DNA of 36,070 bases, from contig JBASGW010000043.1 of assembly GCA_049653745.1 (NCBI GenBank), forward strand, positions 1-36,070. The letters are read 5' to 3'. Numbering within the stretch: position 1 is the stretch's first letter; every line of letters starts with the position of its first letter. Below the pieces are notes generated by a model. That model had not been told where the DNA came from. It saw nothing but the letters and a program-made list of their open reading frames with translations, and searched no databases. The DNA is from CANDYO01 sp049653745. Its GTDB lineage: Bacteria > Pseudomonadota > Alphaproteobacteria > Rickettsiales > CANDYO01. Both the position numbers and the translations under genes were made by a program. Shown here piece after piece: positions 7,384-15,830 of this stretch.

Positions 7384-8937
7384 ATGTTTGATTTTCCTAG
7401 ATGGAAGCTCATTTTAATATCTTTTGTTTGCGCTTTAGGCATTATTTTTGCAGCTCCAAATTTTTTGACTAATTCACAGCTTGCTGCATTACCTAATTGG
7501 CTACCTAAAAGCACTATGAATTTAGGGCTTGATTTAAAAGGTGGATCTCATCTTTTGCTTGAAGTTGATTATAAAGCTTATTTAAAAGAGCAATTAGAAA
7601 ATTTGCGAGAAAGTATTCGTCAAGATCTACGTGAGAAAAAAATTGGCTATGTTAATTTAAGTGTTAATGCAGAAACAGTGACATTTTCTCTAAGAGATGA
7701 TGACTCAATAATCTCTACCGAAAAACTACTCAAAAAAGATAAAGATATTGAAGTGTCTGTTGATGGAAGTAAATTTTCTATAAACTATGATCAAAATTAT
7801 CTAGCAACCCTAAAAAGAAAATTAATTGAGCAATCAATTGAAATTATTCGTCGCAGAGTTGATGAGCATGGAACAAAAGAACCAATTTTACAAAGCCAAG
7901 GCGAAGATAAAATTTTACTCCAAGTTCCTGGATTAAGTGATCCTGAACATCTTAAAAAACTTATTGGTCAAACAGCAAAAATGACTTTTCATTTAGTGAA
8001 TGAAACTGTCACCTCAACTTCACATGTTCCTTTTGATAGCATGCTTGTTGAAGAAGATATAGAGCAAGAGCAACGCTCCCGCAAAGTGGCTGTTTATAAA
8101 AAAGTTATTCTTAATGGAGATTTATTAAAAAATGCCATGGTTAGCTTTGATCAATATTCAAAACCAGTTGTAGCATTTGAGTTTAATAATCTTGGAGCAA
8201 AGCAATTTGCTGATATAACCAAAAAGAATCTTGGTAAGCGCTTGGCTATTGTTTTAGATAACAAACTTATTTGTGCACCTAATATTTCTACCACAATTCT
8301 TGGTGGATCTGGCCACATCACCGGAAACTTCTCTCCACAATCAGCTAATGATTTAGCTCTCTTACTTAGAGCTGGGGCCCTGCCCGCACCTTTAAAAATT
8401 ATTGAAGAGAGAACTGTTGGCCCAAGCTTGGGAGCAGTATCTATTGAACAAGGTAGACAAGCTGCTATTCTTAGCATTATTGCGGTTGTTATATTTATGG
8501 TGTTTATGTATGGCATCTGTGGAATATTTGCAACTATAGCTTTATGTTTTAATTTAATATTCTTAGTTGCTTTGTTATCATTATTACAAGCCACTTTAAC
8601 TTTACCTGGAATTGCAGGGATTGTTCTTACCATGGGCATGTCTGTTGATGCTAACGTGCTAATTTTTGAACGCATTAGAGAAGAAAGCAAAAATGGACTA
8701 CAAGCTTTTTCATCTTTAGATAGAGGATTCAGACAGGCTTTCAACACTATTATCGACTCAAATTTAACTACTATTTTAGTTGGCATATGCTTATATGCTT
8801 TTGGATCTGGGGCTATAAAAGGATTCGCCGTTACTTTAGTTGTGGGAATTGCCACCTCAATGTTTTCAAGCATCACCTTAACTAAATTGATGCTATGTAA
8901 ATGGGTTGATATTTATCGCCCTAAAAGTTTTGTCTAA
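7384..8937 (+). CDS. secD: Protein translocase subunit SecD
   Basis: SecD uses the proton gradient to help pull secreted proteins through SecYEG on the periplasmic side. The 517 residues show the N-terminal membrane helix (about 8-28), the GLDLKGGSHLLLEVD motif, and a long periplasmic P1 region containing IIRRRVDEHGTKEP. Then come the P4-like GNFSPQSANDLALLLRAGALPAPL and a C-terminal bundle of about five membrane helices with GMSVDANVLIFERIREE. It follows yajC by 18 bases. secF is not next to it and is not fused to it (the protein ends right after the helix bundle). Separate secD and secF loci are known in Rickettsiales. Confidence 0.96.
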   Translation: MFDFPRWKLILISFVCALGIIFAAPNFLTNSQLAALPNWLPKSTMNLGLDLKGGSHLLLEVDYKAYLKEQLENLRESIRQDLREKKIGYVNLSVNAETVTFSLRDDDSIISTEKLLKKDKDIEVSVDGSKFSINYDQNYLATLKRKLIEQSIEIIRRRVDEHGTKEPILQSQGEDKILLQVPGLSDPEHLKKLIGQTAKMTFHLVNETVTSTSHVPFDSMLVEEDIEQEQRSRKVAVYKKVILNGDLLKNAMVSFDQYSKPVVAFEFNNLGAKQFADITKKNLGKRLAIVLDNKLICAPNISTTILGGSGHITGNFSPQSANDLALLLRAGALPAPLKIIEERTVGPSLGAVSIEQGRQAAILSIIAVVIFMVFMYGICGIFATIALCFNLIFLVALLSLLQATLTLPGIAGIVLTMGMSVDANVLIFERIREESKNGLQAFSSLDRGFRQAFNTIIDSNLTTILVGICLYAFGSGAIKGFAVTLVVGIATSMFSSITLTKLMLCKWVDIYRPKSFV

Positions 8938-8951
8938 GATACGAAAAAAAT

Positions 8952-9545
8952 ATGATAAAATTTAAGTCTGAAATAGCTCGCAAGATAATTCATTTATCCT
9001 CTTTATGGATTCCTATAGCTTATCTTTATTTAAGTAAATCGCTGATGTTATCTATTCTGATTACTTTAACAATTATTGCATTACTTATTGAAGCCACTAG
9101 AAAGCCAGAAAATAAACTAAAAATTTTTATTGATAAAGCTTTCAGCTATATGATGCGCGAAGAAGAAAAAACTGGCAGAGCTCTAACTGGAGCAACATAT
9201 ATGCTTTTAGCTTCATGTGTTGTGATTGCATTTTTTAGCCAAGAAGCCGCTATTTTTTCTCTAACTGTTTTAATGATAAGCGACACTTGCGCTGCCCTTA
9301 TTGGTAGAAAATATGGAAGAATTAAAATATTAGACAAGACCCTAGAAGGAAGCTTAAGTTTTATTTTCTCAGCAATTTTAATTTATCTATTTTATAAAGT
9401 TCACTATGGCTTTTCTTTAAATTTCTTACCTGCATTTATTAGCATTATCTTAGCTAGCATTGTTGAGTTATTCTCTAAGAAACTTCATCTAGATGATAAT
9501 TTTTCTATTCCTCTAACCATTAGCTTAATCTTATTAATATTATGA
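8952..9545 (+). CDS. Polyprenol/phytol kinase-like integral membrane protein (SEC59/VTE5/DGK1 superfamily)
   Basis: The 197-residue protein has about six to seven hydrophobic helices. Conserved polar stretches match the CTP-dependent lipid kinase superfamily: an early basic/histidine segment SEIARKIIHLSS, TGRALTGATYMLLA at about 74-87, and SDTCAALIGRKYGR followed by KTLEGSLSF. Family members phosphorylate dolichol, phytol or diacylglycerol in the membrane, and the substrate here cannot be read from sequence. It starts 14 bases after secD, with only a weak ribosome site, and overlaps the ybeY start by 4 bases (ATGA), so it belongs to the secD-ybeY-corC transcription unit. A role in recycling polyprenol or isoprenoid alcohols is inference. 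CDP-diglyceride synthetase is a less likely alternative. Confidence 0.75.
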   Translation: MIKFKSEIARKIIHLSSLWIPIAYLYLSKSLMLSILITLTIIALLIEATRKPENKLKIFIDKAFSYMMREEEKTGRALTGATYMLLASCVVIAFFSQEAAIFSLTVLMISDTCAALIGRKYGRIKILDKTLEGSLSFIFSAILIYLFYKVHYGFSLNFLPAFISIILASIVELFSKKLHLDDNFSIPLTISLILLIL

Positions 9546-10078
9546 GCGAATTTATTACCTTAAATGACAGCCAAGATAACTCTCAAATTAATATAGAGAT
9601 AGAAATTCAAGATAGCTCTTGGCAGCCAAAATTAGATTTTATCAAAGAACAATTAATATCAGTTTCAAGAAAAATTTTTAGCCAACTGAACTTAGTGAAA
9701 TATGCTAAAAATATTGAATTTTCTATTATACTAACTAATAATGCAGCTATCCAAAAAATCAATCTTCAATTTTTAAACAAAGATAAGCCAACTAATGTAT
9801 TATCTTTTCCTTTAATGGAAATAGAACCTAATAAATTTGAAAATTTACAAATTCATGATGAATTTGTTATTTTAGGTGATATAATATTTGCTAACGAAGT
9901 GATAAAAAGTGAAGCTGAAGAATTTAATATTTCTTTTGAAGATCACTTTACTCATTTATTAGTTCATGGAATTTTACATATTTTAGGGTATGATCATTTA
10001 TTAGAAACAGAAGCCGCTATAATGGAAAATCTTGAAATTGACATTTTAAACAGCTTTAATATTAAATCTCCCTATTAA
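9542..10078 (+). CDS. ybeY: Endoribonuclease / rRNA maturation factor YbeY
   Basis: YbeY is a zinc-dependent single-strand endoribonuclease needed for 16S rRNA 3' end maturation and 70S quality control. The 178-residue protein carries HGILHILGYDH, with zinc ligands His142, His146 and His152. The conserved substrate-side motif NKDKPTNVLSFP is at about 79-90 and LGDIIFA at about 111-117. The start overlaps the preceding kinase-like gene by 4 bases. corC follows by 26 bases, which repeats the widespread ybeY-ybeX(corC) pairing and supports both calls. Confidence 0.95.
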   Translation: MSEFITLNDSQDNSQINIEIEIQDSSWQPKLDFIKEQLISVSRKIFSQLNLVKYAKNIEFSIILTNNAAIQKINLQFLNKDKPTNVLSFPLMEIEPNKFENLQIHDEFVILGDIIFANEVIKSEAEEFNISFEDHFTHLLVHGILHILGYDHLLETEAAIMENLEIDILNSFNIKSPY

Positions 10079-10104
10079 ATAATAACTCAAAAAAAGGTAT
10101 CTAT

Positions 10105-10959
10105 ATGCCGGAAGGCGATATAAACTTCAACCATAATCAGTCAAAAACATTCTCTACAATGCTAACTAAATTAACTTCATTTTTTAAAGTTAAATCTCAG
10201 CAAAATAATAACTCTACCAAAGATGCAGAAGAGTTTTCTATATCACAAGAAGATTCAACTTTGTTAGATTATCAGAATCTTAAAGCTGAAGATATTATGA
10301 TTCCAAGAACTGATATTGTTGCTATTAATTATAAAGACTCACTTAGCGATATTAGTAAAATTTTTCTTAAAGCAAGGCATACCAGAATGCCTGTTTATAA
10401 AGAAGAATTAGATAATATCATTGGATTCATTAACATAAAAGATATCTTACCTTTTATTATCCAAGAAGATAACAAGGAAGTTTTTGTCATTGATAAAGTT
10501 ATACGTAAATTATTAATTATTTCTCCTTCAATGAAAATTCTAAATTTACTAGATAAGATGAGACAAACTAAAACTCATATTGCTTTAGTAGTGGATGAAT
10601 TTGGTGGCACAGATGGTTTAATAACTATTGAAGATTTAGTTGAGGAAATTATTGGCGATATTGAAGATGAGCATGATCAAGAAAAGCAAGAACAGCAATT
10701 AAAAAAAATAGATGACCATACTTTCGAAGCAAATGGTAGAATTGAAATTGAAGATTTAGAAGAAAAGCTAAATTTAAAATTAACAGATCCAGAATATGAA
10801 GAAGGTTATGACACTTTAGGAGGACTTATTCTTTCAATCTCTAATTCAATTCCTAATATTGGCGATAAAATCACTCAATCCACCACTAATGTAGTTTTTG
10901 AAATTATTGATAGCGACCCAAGAAGAATTAAGAAAGTGCTTATTCATCTGCCTAAATAG
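10105..10959 (+). CDS. corC: CBS-domain CorC/TlyC-type protein (no membrane domain)
   Basis: The 284-residue protein has two CBS domains. The first starts LKAEDIMIPRTDIVAI (about 58-73), the second lies around 130-185, and the linker VVDEFGGTDGLITIEDLVEEIIGDIEDEHD is diagnostic. A C-terminal CorC_HlyC transporter-associated domain occupies about 200-280. It lacks the N-terminal DUF21 membrane domain of larger relatives. Family members are called magnesium/cobalt efflux factor CorC or YbeX in E. coli and haemolysin TlyC in Rickettsia. Its real task is probably ion homeostasis or ribosome/heat stress linked to ybeY, and haemolysis cannot be inferred from sequence. AAAAGG lies about 9 bases before ATG. 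Confidence 0.92.
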   Translation: MPEGDINFNHNQSKTFSTMLTKLTSFFKVKSQQNNNSTKDAEEFSISQEDSTLLDYQNLKAEDIMIPRTDIVAINYKDSLSDISKIFLKARHTRMPVYKEELDNIIGFINIKDILPFIIQEDNKEVFVIDKVIRKLLIISPSMKILNLLDKMRQTKTHIALVVDEFGGTDGLITIEDLVEEIIGDIEDEHDQEKQEQQLKKIDDHTFEANGRIEIEDLEEKLNLKLTDPEYEEGYDTLGGLILSISNSIPNIGDKITQSTTNVVFEIIDSDPRRIKKVLIHLPK

Positions 10960-10975
10960 CACCAGTAAGCTATAC

Positions 10976-11004
10976 TTGACATAGGTTATAAAGCCTAATA
11001 ATAT
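10976..11004 (+). promoter_or_regulatory. Promoter of the lpxD-fabZ-lpxA-lpxI operon
   Basis: A perfect -35 TTGACA (10976-10981) is followed after exactly 17 bases by TAATAT (10999-11004). The spacer contains TAGG...CCTA, an imperfect dyad that might be an operator. The predicted start is about 25 bases before the lpxD ATG. Confidence 0.65.
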
Positions 11005-11035
11005 CTAATATCATTTAATTTATAATTATAGAAAA

Positions 11036-12076
11036 ATGGCAGATACGAGATTTTTTCAAAAAAATTCTTCTATTTCACTAGAAGAAATTATTAGCTTAAC
11101 TGGAGCTAAATTATTACCTAAGCATGATCATGCAATCAAAGATAATTTGATTATTGAAGATGTTGCACCTCTTGAAACTGCAAATTCAAGTCAGCTTAGT
11201 TTCTTGATTAATAATAAATATCTAGATGCTTTTAAAGACTCTAAAGCTGGTTATTGCTTTGTGTCAGAAAAATTTGCACACCATGCCCCTGATTCTATGG
11301 TGGTGTTACTGCATAGCAACCCTTATAAAGCTTATGCTATTATAGCTACCAAATTTTATGGCGAAGCGCCAATTGCTCAAGAAAAAATATCAACAACTGC
11401 AATTATTAGCCCTTCTGCTAAGCTTGGTAAACACTGTAAAATTGGTAATTTTGTAGTTATAGAAGATGAAGTTATTATTGGAGATAATGTATTTATTGAT
11501 CATAATACAGTTATAAAAAATAATGTTGAAATTGACGCTAACACCAAAATTCATAGTAATGTAACTATATCTCATGCTTTAATTGGTAAAAATGTTATCA
11601 TTCACCCTGGAGTTAGAATTGGGCAAGATGGTTTTGGCTTTGCTTCTGACCATACCGGGCACCTAAAAGTTCCTCAACTTGGTATTGTAAAAATTGGTAA
11701 TTTTATTGAAATTGGCGCTAACACAACAATTGACAGAGGGTCTGCACAAGACACAATCATTGATGATATGTGCCAAATTGATAACCTAGTTCAGCTAGGT
11801 CACAATGTAAAGCTTGGTAAAGCTTGTGTTATTGTTGCTCAAGTTGGAGTTGCTGGAAGCACTAAGCTTGGAGATTTTGTAGTTTTAGGCGGACAAGTTG
11901 GCGTTGCCGGACATTTAAATATTGGCAATGGAGCGCAAATAGCAGCACAATCTGGAGTTGCGCAAAATATAGAAGATAAACAAATTATGGGAGGATCTCC
12001 TGCCATGCCCATTCGTCAGTGGCATAGACAGAATTTTGCTCTTCAAAAATTAGCTAAAAAAGGTAAAGAAGAATGA
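11036..12076 (+). CDS. lpxD: UDP-3-O-acylglucosamine N-acyltransferase LpxD
   Basis: LpxD adds the N-linked hydroxyacyl chain in the third step of lipid A synthesis. The 346 residues contain an N-terminal uridine-binding domain (about 1-110, with DVAPLETANSSQLSFL). A left-handed beta-helix of hexapeptide repeats follows, with the catalytic-region signature IDNLVQLGHNVKLGKACVIVAQVGVAGS. A C-terminal helical tail begins PIRQWHRQNFALQKL. The start ATG has a poor ribosome site, but no better in-frame start exists nearby. The stop overlaps the fabZ start (ATGA), so translation is probably coupled. This is the first gene of the lipid A operon. Confidence 0.96.
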   Translation: MADTRFFQKNSSISLEEIISLTGAKLLPKHDHAIKDNLIIEDVAPLETANSSQLSFLINNKYLDAFKDSKAGYCFVSEKFAHHAPDSMVVLLHSNPYKAYAIIATKFYGEAPIAQEKISTTAIISPSAKLGKHCKIGNFVVIEDEVIIGDNVFIDHNTVIKNNVEIDANTKIHSNVTISHALIGKNVIIHPGVRIGQDGFGFASDHTGHLKVPQLGIVKIGNFIEIGANTTIDRGSAQDTIIDDMCQIDNLVQLGHNVKLGKACVIVAQVGVAGSTKLGDFVVLGGQVGVAGHLNIGNGAQIAAQSGVAQNIEDKQIMGGSPAMPIRQWHRQNFALQKLAKKGKEE

Positions 12077-12528
12077 ATGAATCAATTATTAATATCGAAA
12101 AAATAATGAAAATGCTGCCTCACCGCTATCCATTCTTGTTGGTAGATAGAGTTGTATCCATTAATAAGCAAGATGAATCGCTAGTGGCAATAAAGAATGT
12201 AACTTTTAATGAGCCTCATTTTTTAGGACATTTTCCTGATAAACCAATAATGCCTGGAGTTCTTATTGTTGAGGCATTAGCTCAAGCAGCCGCTCTCTAT
12301 GTGATAGAAGATCTTCAAATTGACAATAGCAATAATAATATGTCAGTTTACTTTATGTCGATTGAAAATGCTAAGTTTCGTCAAATAGTTATTCCTGGAG
12401 ATACATTATATCTTCATGTTAAAAAAGAACGTAGCCGAGCAAATGTTTGGAAATTCAATGGTGAAGCAAAAGTAAATAATAAATTGGTAGCTGAAAGTTC
12501 ATTCACAGCTATGATTGCTGGGCAATAA
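12073..12528 (+). CDS. fabZ: 3-hydroxyacyl-ACP dehydratase FabZ
   Basis: FabZ removes water from (3R)-hydroxyacyl-ACP in fatty acid elongation and competes with LpxA/LpxD for hydroxyacyl-ACP, which explains its place among lpx genes. The 151-residue hot-dog fold shows MLPHRYPFLLVDRV, GHFPDKPIMPGVLIVEALAQAAA with catalytic His53 and Glu67, and FRQIVIPGDTL. The ATG overlaps the lpxD stop by 4 bases. lpxA begins 2 bases after the fabZ stop. Confidence 0.97.
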   Translation: MNESIINIEKIMKMLPHRYPFLLVDRVVSINKQDESLVAIKNVTFNEPHFLGHFPDKPIMPGVLIVEALAQAAALYVIEDLQIDNSNNNMSVYFMSIENAKFRQIVIPGDTLYLHVKKERSRANVWKFNGEAKVNNKLVAESSFTAMIAGQ

Positions 12529-12530
12529 TT

Positions 12531-13334
12531 ATGACTAATTTTATACATCCTACTGCAATAATTGAAGATGGTGCAATTTTAGGTAAAAATAATCATGTTG
12601 GTCCTTATTGTATAATTCATAAACATGTAAAAATGGGTAATGATAATACTTTAAAATCTCATATAGTTATAGATGGCCACACGATTATTGGTGATGACAA
12701 TCACTTTTTTCCTTTTGCATCAATAGGTTCAGTAACTCAAGATAAAAAATATCAAGGTGAAGCTTCTGAATTAACTATAGGTAATAATAATATATTCAGA
12801 GAATATACAACTGCTAATCCCGGCACTTTTAAAGGTGATGTAACTAAAATTGGTAATAATTGTTTATTTATGGTTTCAAGCCATATTGCTCATGATTGCA
12901 TTGTGGGTGATAATGTTATTCTTGCCAATTGCGTTGCTTTAGCCGGACATGTTAAAGTTGGAGATTTTGTAATTATAGGCGGACTTTCTGCAGTGCTACA
13001 GCGCACTAGAATAGGCTCTCATGCTATGATTGGAGGAATGTCTGGTGTAGCTGAAGATGTTATACCTTATGGATTAGTGATGGGAGATAGAGCTCATCTA
13101 GCTGGCCTTAATATTGTTGGCCTAAAACGCCGTAATTTCTCTAAAGAATCTTTATATGATATTAGAAAAGCTTTTGAAAAATTATTCTTGGAAGAAGAAG
13201 GAACTTTTTCCGAAAGATTGAGAATGACTAAAGAAGAATTCTCAGACTCTAAAGAAGTGATGTTAATGCTTGAATTTTTAGCAGAAGATAATGCTAACGC
13301 CATTTGTAAACCTAAAAATATAAAAAAAGGATGA
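12531..13334 (+). CDS. lpxA: UDP-N-acetylglucosamine O-acyltransferase LpxA
   Basis: LpxA performs the first, reversible acylation of UDP-GlcNAc in lipid A synthesis. The 267 residues form hexapeptide repeats followed by a helical C-terminus. SSHIAHDCIVGDN places His118 and His121, equivalent to His122 and the catalytic His125 of E. coli. GGLSAVLQRTRIGSHAMIGGMSGV and the downstream ViPYGLVMGDRA region are also conserved. It follows fabZ with almost no gap and overlaps lpxI by 4 bases. Acyl-chain length preference cannot be judged by eye. Confidence 0.97.
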   Translation: MTNFIHPTAIIEDGAILGKNNHVGPYCIIHKHVKMGNDNTLKSHIVIDGHTIIGDDNHFFPFASIGSVTQDKKYQGEASELTIGNNNIFREYTTANPGTFKGDVTKIGNNCLFMVSSHIAHDCIVGDNVILANCVALAGHVKVGDFVIIGGLSAVLQRTRIGSHAMIGGMSGVAEDVIPYGLVMGDRAHLAGLNIVGLKRRNFSKESLYDIRKAFEKLFLEEEGTFSERLRMTKEEFSDSKEVMLMLEFLAEDNANAICKPKNIKKG

Positions 13335-14140
13335 GTAAACTTGGAATTATTGCTGCAAAAGGCAATTTAAGCCAAAAATTAGTAGATTCAGTTCAAAATA
13401 AATATGACTTATTTATTGTGGCTCTTAATGGAGAAACCAACCCTGCTCTTTTAGAAAATATTGACCATATTTGGATAAATCTTGGTGAAATTGGTAAGGC
13501 AATTACTGCTTTAAAAGAAGCTAAGGTTGATAAGCTGGTGTTTGCTGGATCATTAAAAAAGCCTGATATATTTAGTTTAAAAGTGGATGCTTTAGGAGCA
13601 AAACTACTAGCAAAAATTTTAAAGAATAAATTTTTTGGTGACGATAAACTACTTTCAGTTTTGACTATATTTCTTGAAGAACAAAATCTTAAAGTTGTGG
13701 GAGTTCATGAAATATTAGAAGATTTGGTAGTGGATAAAGCTATATTCACTGATTTACATCCAAATAAACAAGATAAAATTGATATTGAACTTGCTAGAAA
13801 AGTGGTTACTGAACTTGGTAAACTTGATATAGGACAAGGAGCTATAGTTCAAGAGGGTGTAGTGCTGGGGGTTGAGGCAATAGAGGGCACTGATAATCTT
13901 ATTAAACGCTGCGGTGAAATAAAAATTTCTTCTAACAGAGGCGGAGTTTTAGTTAAACTATCCAAGCCCGGACAAGAATTAAGAATGGACTTGCCAACAA
14001 TAGGCATAGAAACTATTAAAAATATTCACCAATCTGGTTTTAAAGGAATAGTTATTGAAGCTAAAAAGGGCATTTTCTTAAACAGAGAAGAAGCTATAGA
14101 ATATGCCAATAAGCATGAATTATTTATTGTGAGCGAATAA
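13331..14140 (+). CDS. lpxI: UDP-2,3-diacylglucosamine pyrophosphatase LpxI
   Basis: LpxI hydrolyses UDP-2,3-diacylglucosamine to lipid X and replaces LpxH in most alphaproteobacteria. The 269-residue protein starts KLGIIAAKGNLSQKLVDS. It contains VFAGSLKKPDIFSLKVDALGAKLLAK and, in the C-terminal catalytic domain, IGQGAIVQEGVVLGVEAIEGTDNLIKRCGE and the late DLPTIGIETIKN, which is the layout of the DUF1009/LpxI family. The start overlaps lpxA (ATGA). It closes the operon. lpxC, lpxB and lpxK are not in the window. Confidence 0.93.
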   Translation: MSKLGIIAAKGNLSQKLVDSVQNKYDLFIVALNGETNPALLENIDHIWINLGEIGKAITALKEAKVDKLVFAGSLKKPDIFSLKVDALGAKLLAKILKNKFFGDDKLLSVLTIFLEEQNLKVVGVHEILEDLVVDKAIFTDLHPNKQDKIDIELARKVVTELGKLDIGQGAIVQEGVVLGVEAIEGTDNLIKRCGEIKISSNRGGVLVKLSKPGQELRMDLPTIGIETIKNIHQSGFKGIVIEAKKGIFLNREEAIEYANKHELFIVSE

Positions 14141-14288
14141 ACCAACTTTCCTATTGCTAATAGTAATTCTCAGTTGTAACCGTAAAATCAAATTTAAAAT
14201 AAATAACCTCAGCTAAACCTTGTATTCTAATTCAAGCGCGCGCGTGAATCGATAAGAAATTTCTTCTTTGCTATAAATGGAATTTGAT

Positions 14289-14316
14289 TTAACTAACCTA
14301 AAATTGTTAGTTTAAC
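14289..14316 (-). terminator. Weak hairpin overlapping the lipA stop codon
   Basis: AACTAAC (14291-14297) and GTTAGTT (14306-14312) form a 7-bp stem, extendable to 10 with one mismatch, over the lipA TAA. On the minus strand it is followed by only a short A/T stretch, so it is at best a weak terminator. The remaining gap (14141-14288) holds a CG-alternating run at about 14235-14243 and nothing else I recognise. Confidence 0.25.
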
Positions 14317-15196
14317 TCAAAGAGTTTATTCTTGCTTGCTGAAGCTTTTGAAAATCTTCTCCAGCATGATAAGAAGATCTAGTTAAAGGAGAGGCAGAAA
14401 CCATTAAAAATCCTTTAGCCCTAGCAACTCTTTCATAGTAATTAAACTCTTCTGGGGTTACATAACGCATCACTGGAGCATGTTTAGGAGTCGGCTGCAA
14501 ATACTGCCCTATTGTCATAAAATCCACTTGAGCAGCTCTAAGATCGTCCATAACTTGTAGAACTTCTTCCTTAGTTTCACCAAGGCCAACCATAATACCA
14601 GATTTGGTAAAAATATTGCCATCTAATTGCTTGGCTTTAAATAGTAAATTTAGAGAATGAAAATAACGAGCCCCTGGTCTAATTTGGTGATATAAAGAAG
14701 GAACAGTTTCAATATTATGATTATATACATCTGGCTTAGCTCTAACAACTAATTCTATAGAACCTTCTTTTCTTAAGAAGTCTGGTGTTAAAACCTCAAT
14801 TGTAGTATTAGGAGAAGTTTTCCTAATTCTTAATATTGATTCAACAAAATGCGATGCGCCACCATCTTCTAAATCGTCTCTATCTACTGAGGTAATCACC
14901 ACATGCTCTAATCCCAATTCTGCAATGGCTGTGGCTAAACGTTCTGGTTCATGTGGATCTAATAAATCTGGCTTTCCTGTTTTGATATTACAAAAACTAC
15001 AGGCCCTGGTGCAAGTGGATCCTAGAATCATTACTGTAGCATGCTTTTTAGACCAGCATTCACCTATATTAGGACAGGCAGCTTCTTCACATACAGTATT
15101 TAACTTTGCTTTACGAATTAATTCATGAGTTGATTTAAACTCTTTGCTTACTGGAGCTTTTACTCTTATCCAATCAGGCTTTGATAATTTTGACAT
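14312..15196 (-). CDS. lipA: Lipoyl synthase
   Basis: LipA is a radical-SAM enzyme that inserts two sulfurs into octanoyl groups on E2 and H proteins. The 294 residues carry the auxiliary cluster motif CEEAACPNIGEC (Cys36, Cys41, Cys47), the radical-SAM motif CTRACSFC (Cys62, Cys66, Cys69), and the C-terminal RSSY that ligates the auxiliary cluster. ITSVDRDDLEDGGASHF and VGLGETKEE are also typical. It stands alone on the minus strand, between lpxI and rplS. The ribosome site before ATG 15196 is weak. lipB is not visible nearby. Confidence 0.97.
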   Translation of the reverse strand: MSKLSKPDWIRVKAPVSKEFKSTHELIRKAKLNTVCEEAACPNIGECWSKKHATVMILGSTCTRACSFCNIKTGKPDLLDPHEPERLATAIAELGLEHVVITSVDRDDLEDGGASHFVESILRIRKTSPNTTIEVLTPDFLRKEGSIELVVRAKPDVYNHNIETVPSLYHQIRPGARYFHSLNLLFKAKQLDGNIFTKSGIMVGLGETKEEVLQVMDDLRAAQVDFMTIGQYLQPTPKHAPVMRYVTPEEFNYYERVARAKGFLMVSASPLTRSSYHAGEDFQKLQQARINSLS

Positions 15197-15354
15197 TATT
15201 TAATCTACTTAACTATTTTTACAGAAATATAACAAGGTGAAAGAAAAAAGTCTAGGGATGAATAGTATTTACTTTTTATTTCCTCTTGCTTTTTGTCTGT
15301 ATATTGTATATCTTGTGTTTCAAATCTTATATAAAAATGATAAAGGAAGCTATA

Positions 15355-15735
15355 ATGTCCAATTTATTACACAAATTTGAATCAGAACAAGTTGCTAAAT
15401 TAATTAGTGGAAAAAAATACGATAAATTTGCTCCAGGCGACACTATAAAAGTAAACGTAAAAATTGTTGAAGGAACTGCTGAAAGAATTCAGGCGTTTGA
15501 AGGATTATGTATTGCAATACGTAATCGTGGGCTACATTCTTCTTTTGTTGTAAGAAAAATTAGTCACGATGAAGGTGTTGAACGTCGTTTCCCTCTTTAT
15601 TCTCCTAAAATTGATAGTATTATCACTGTTAAAAGAGGCGTTGTTAGAAGAGCTAAGCTTTATTACATGCGTCAATTAAGAGGAAAAGCTGCAAGAATCA
15701 AAGAAAAATTCTTTAACCCTAACGCTGCTAAATAA
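15355..15735 (+). CDS. rplS: Large-subunit ribosomal protein L19
   Basis: L19 sits at the 30S-50S interface. The chosen start, MSNLLHKFESEQ, has AAGGAAG 6 bases upstream and gives 126 residues, the normal size. An in-frame ATG at 15286 would add a 23-residue hydrophobic leader with no family support. Signatures are FAPGDTIKVNVKIVEG, RIQAFEGLCIAIRNRG, RKISHDEGVERRFPLYSPKI and RRAKLYYMRQLRGKAARIKE. trmD, rpsP and rimM, its usual partners, are not adjacent. It is divergent from lipA and followed by a gap rich in hairpins. Confidence 0.97.
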   Translation: MSNLLHKFESEQVAKLISGKKYDKFAPGDTIKVNVKIVEGTAERIQAFEGLCIAIRNRGLHSSFVVRKISHDEGVERRFPLYSPKIDSIITVKRGVVRRAKLYYMRQLRGKAARIKEKFFNPNAAK

Positions 15736-15830
15736 CCTTTAAATAGGTTAATAACATCTCTTAACTAAGAATTTATTTATAGCCAGTTGACTATTTTTTA
15801 CATTAGTAATAAATATTCAACTGGCTAGTT
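15733..15830 (+). terminator. Hairpins after rplS, candidate terminator
   Basis: TAACCT (15733-15738) pairs with AGGTTA (15745-15750), starting in the rplS stop codon. A second, perfect 11-bp inverted repeat, TAGCCAGTTGA (15780-15790) and TCAACTGGCTA (15817-15827), encloses a 26-base loop and is followed by GTTTTAAAA. The long loop and short T run make this an imperfect terminator. It may act at DNA level instead. Confidence 0.35.

Noticed and set aside
8151..8876. 241-residue minus-strand ORF inside secD
   Set aside because: It is fully antisense to a well-conserved part of secD and matches no family. Long antisense frames arise easily opposite conserved membrane-protein codons.
14234..14244. 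Alternating CG run as a possible Z-DNA or regulatory site
   Set aside because: It is only about ten bases long with no surrounding structure or promoter.
15286..15354. Upstream ATG for L19 adding 23 residues
   Set aside because: The added stretch is hydrophobic and unlike any L19, and the ATG at 15355 has a strong AAGGAAG site.
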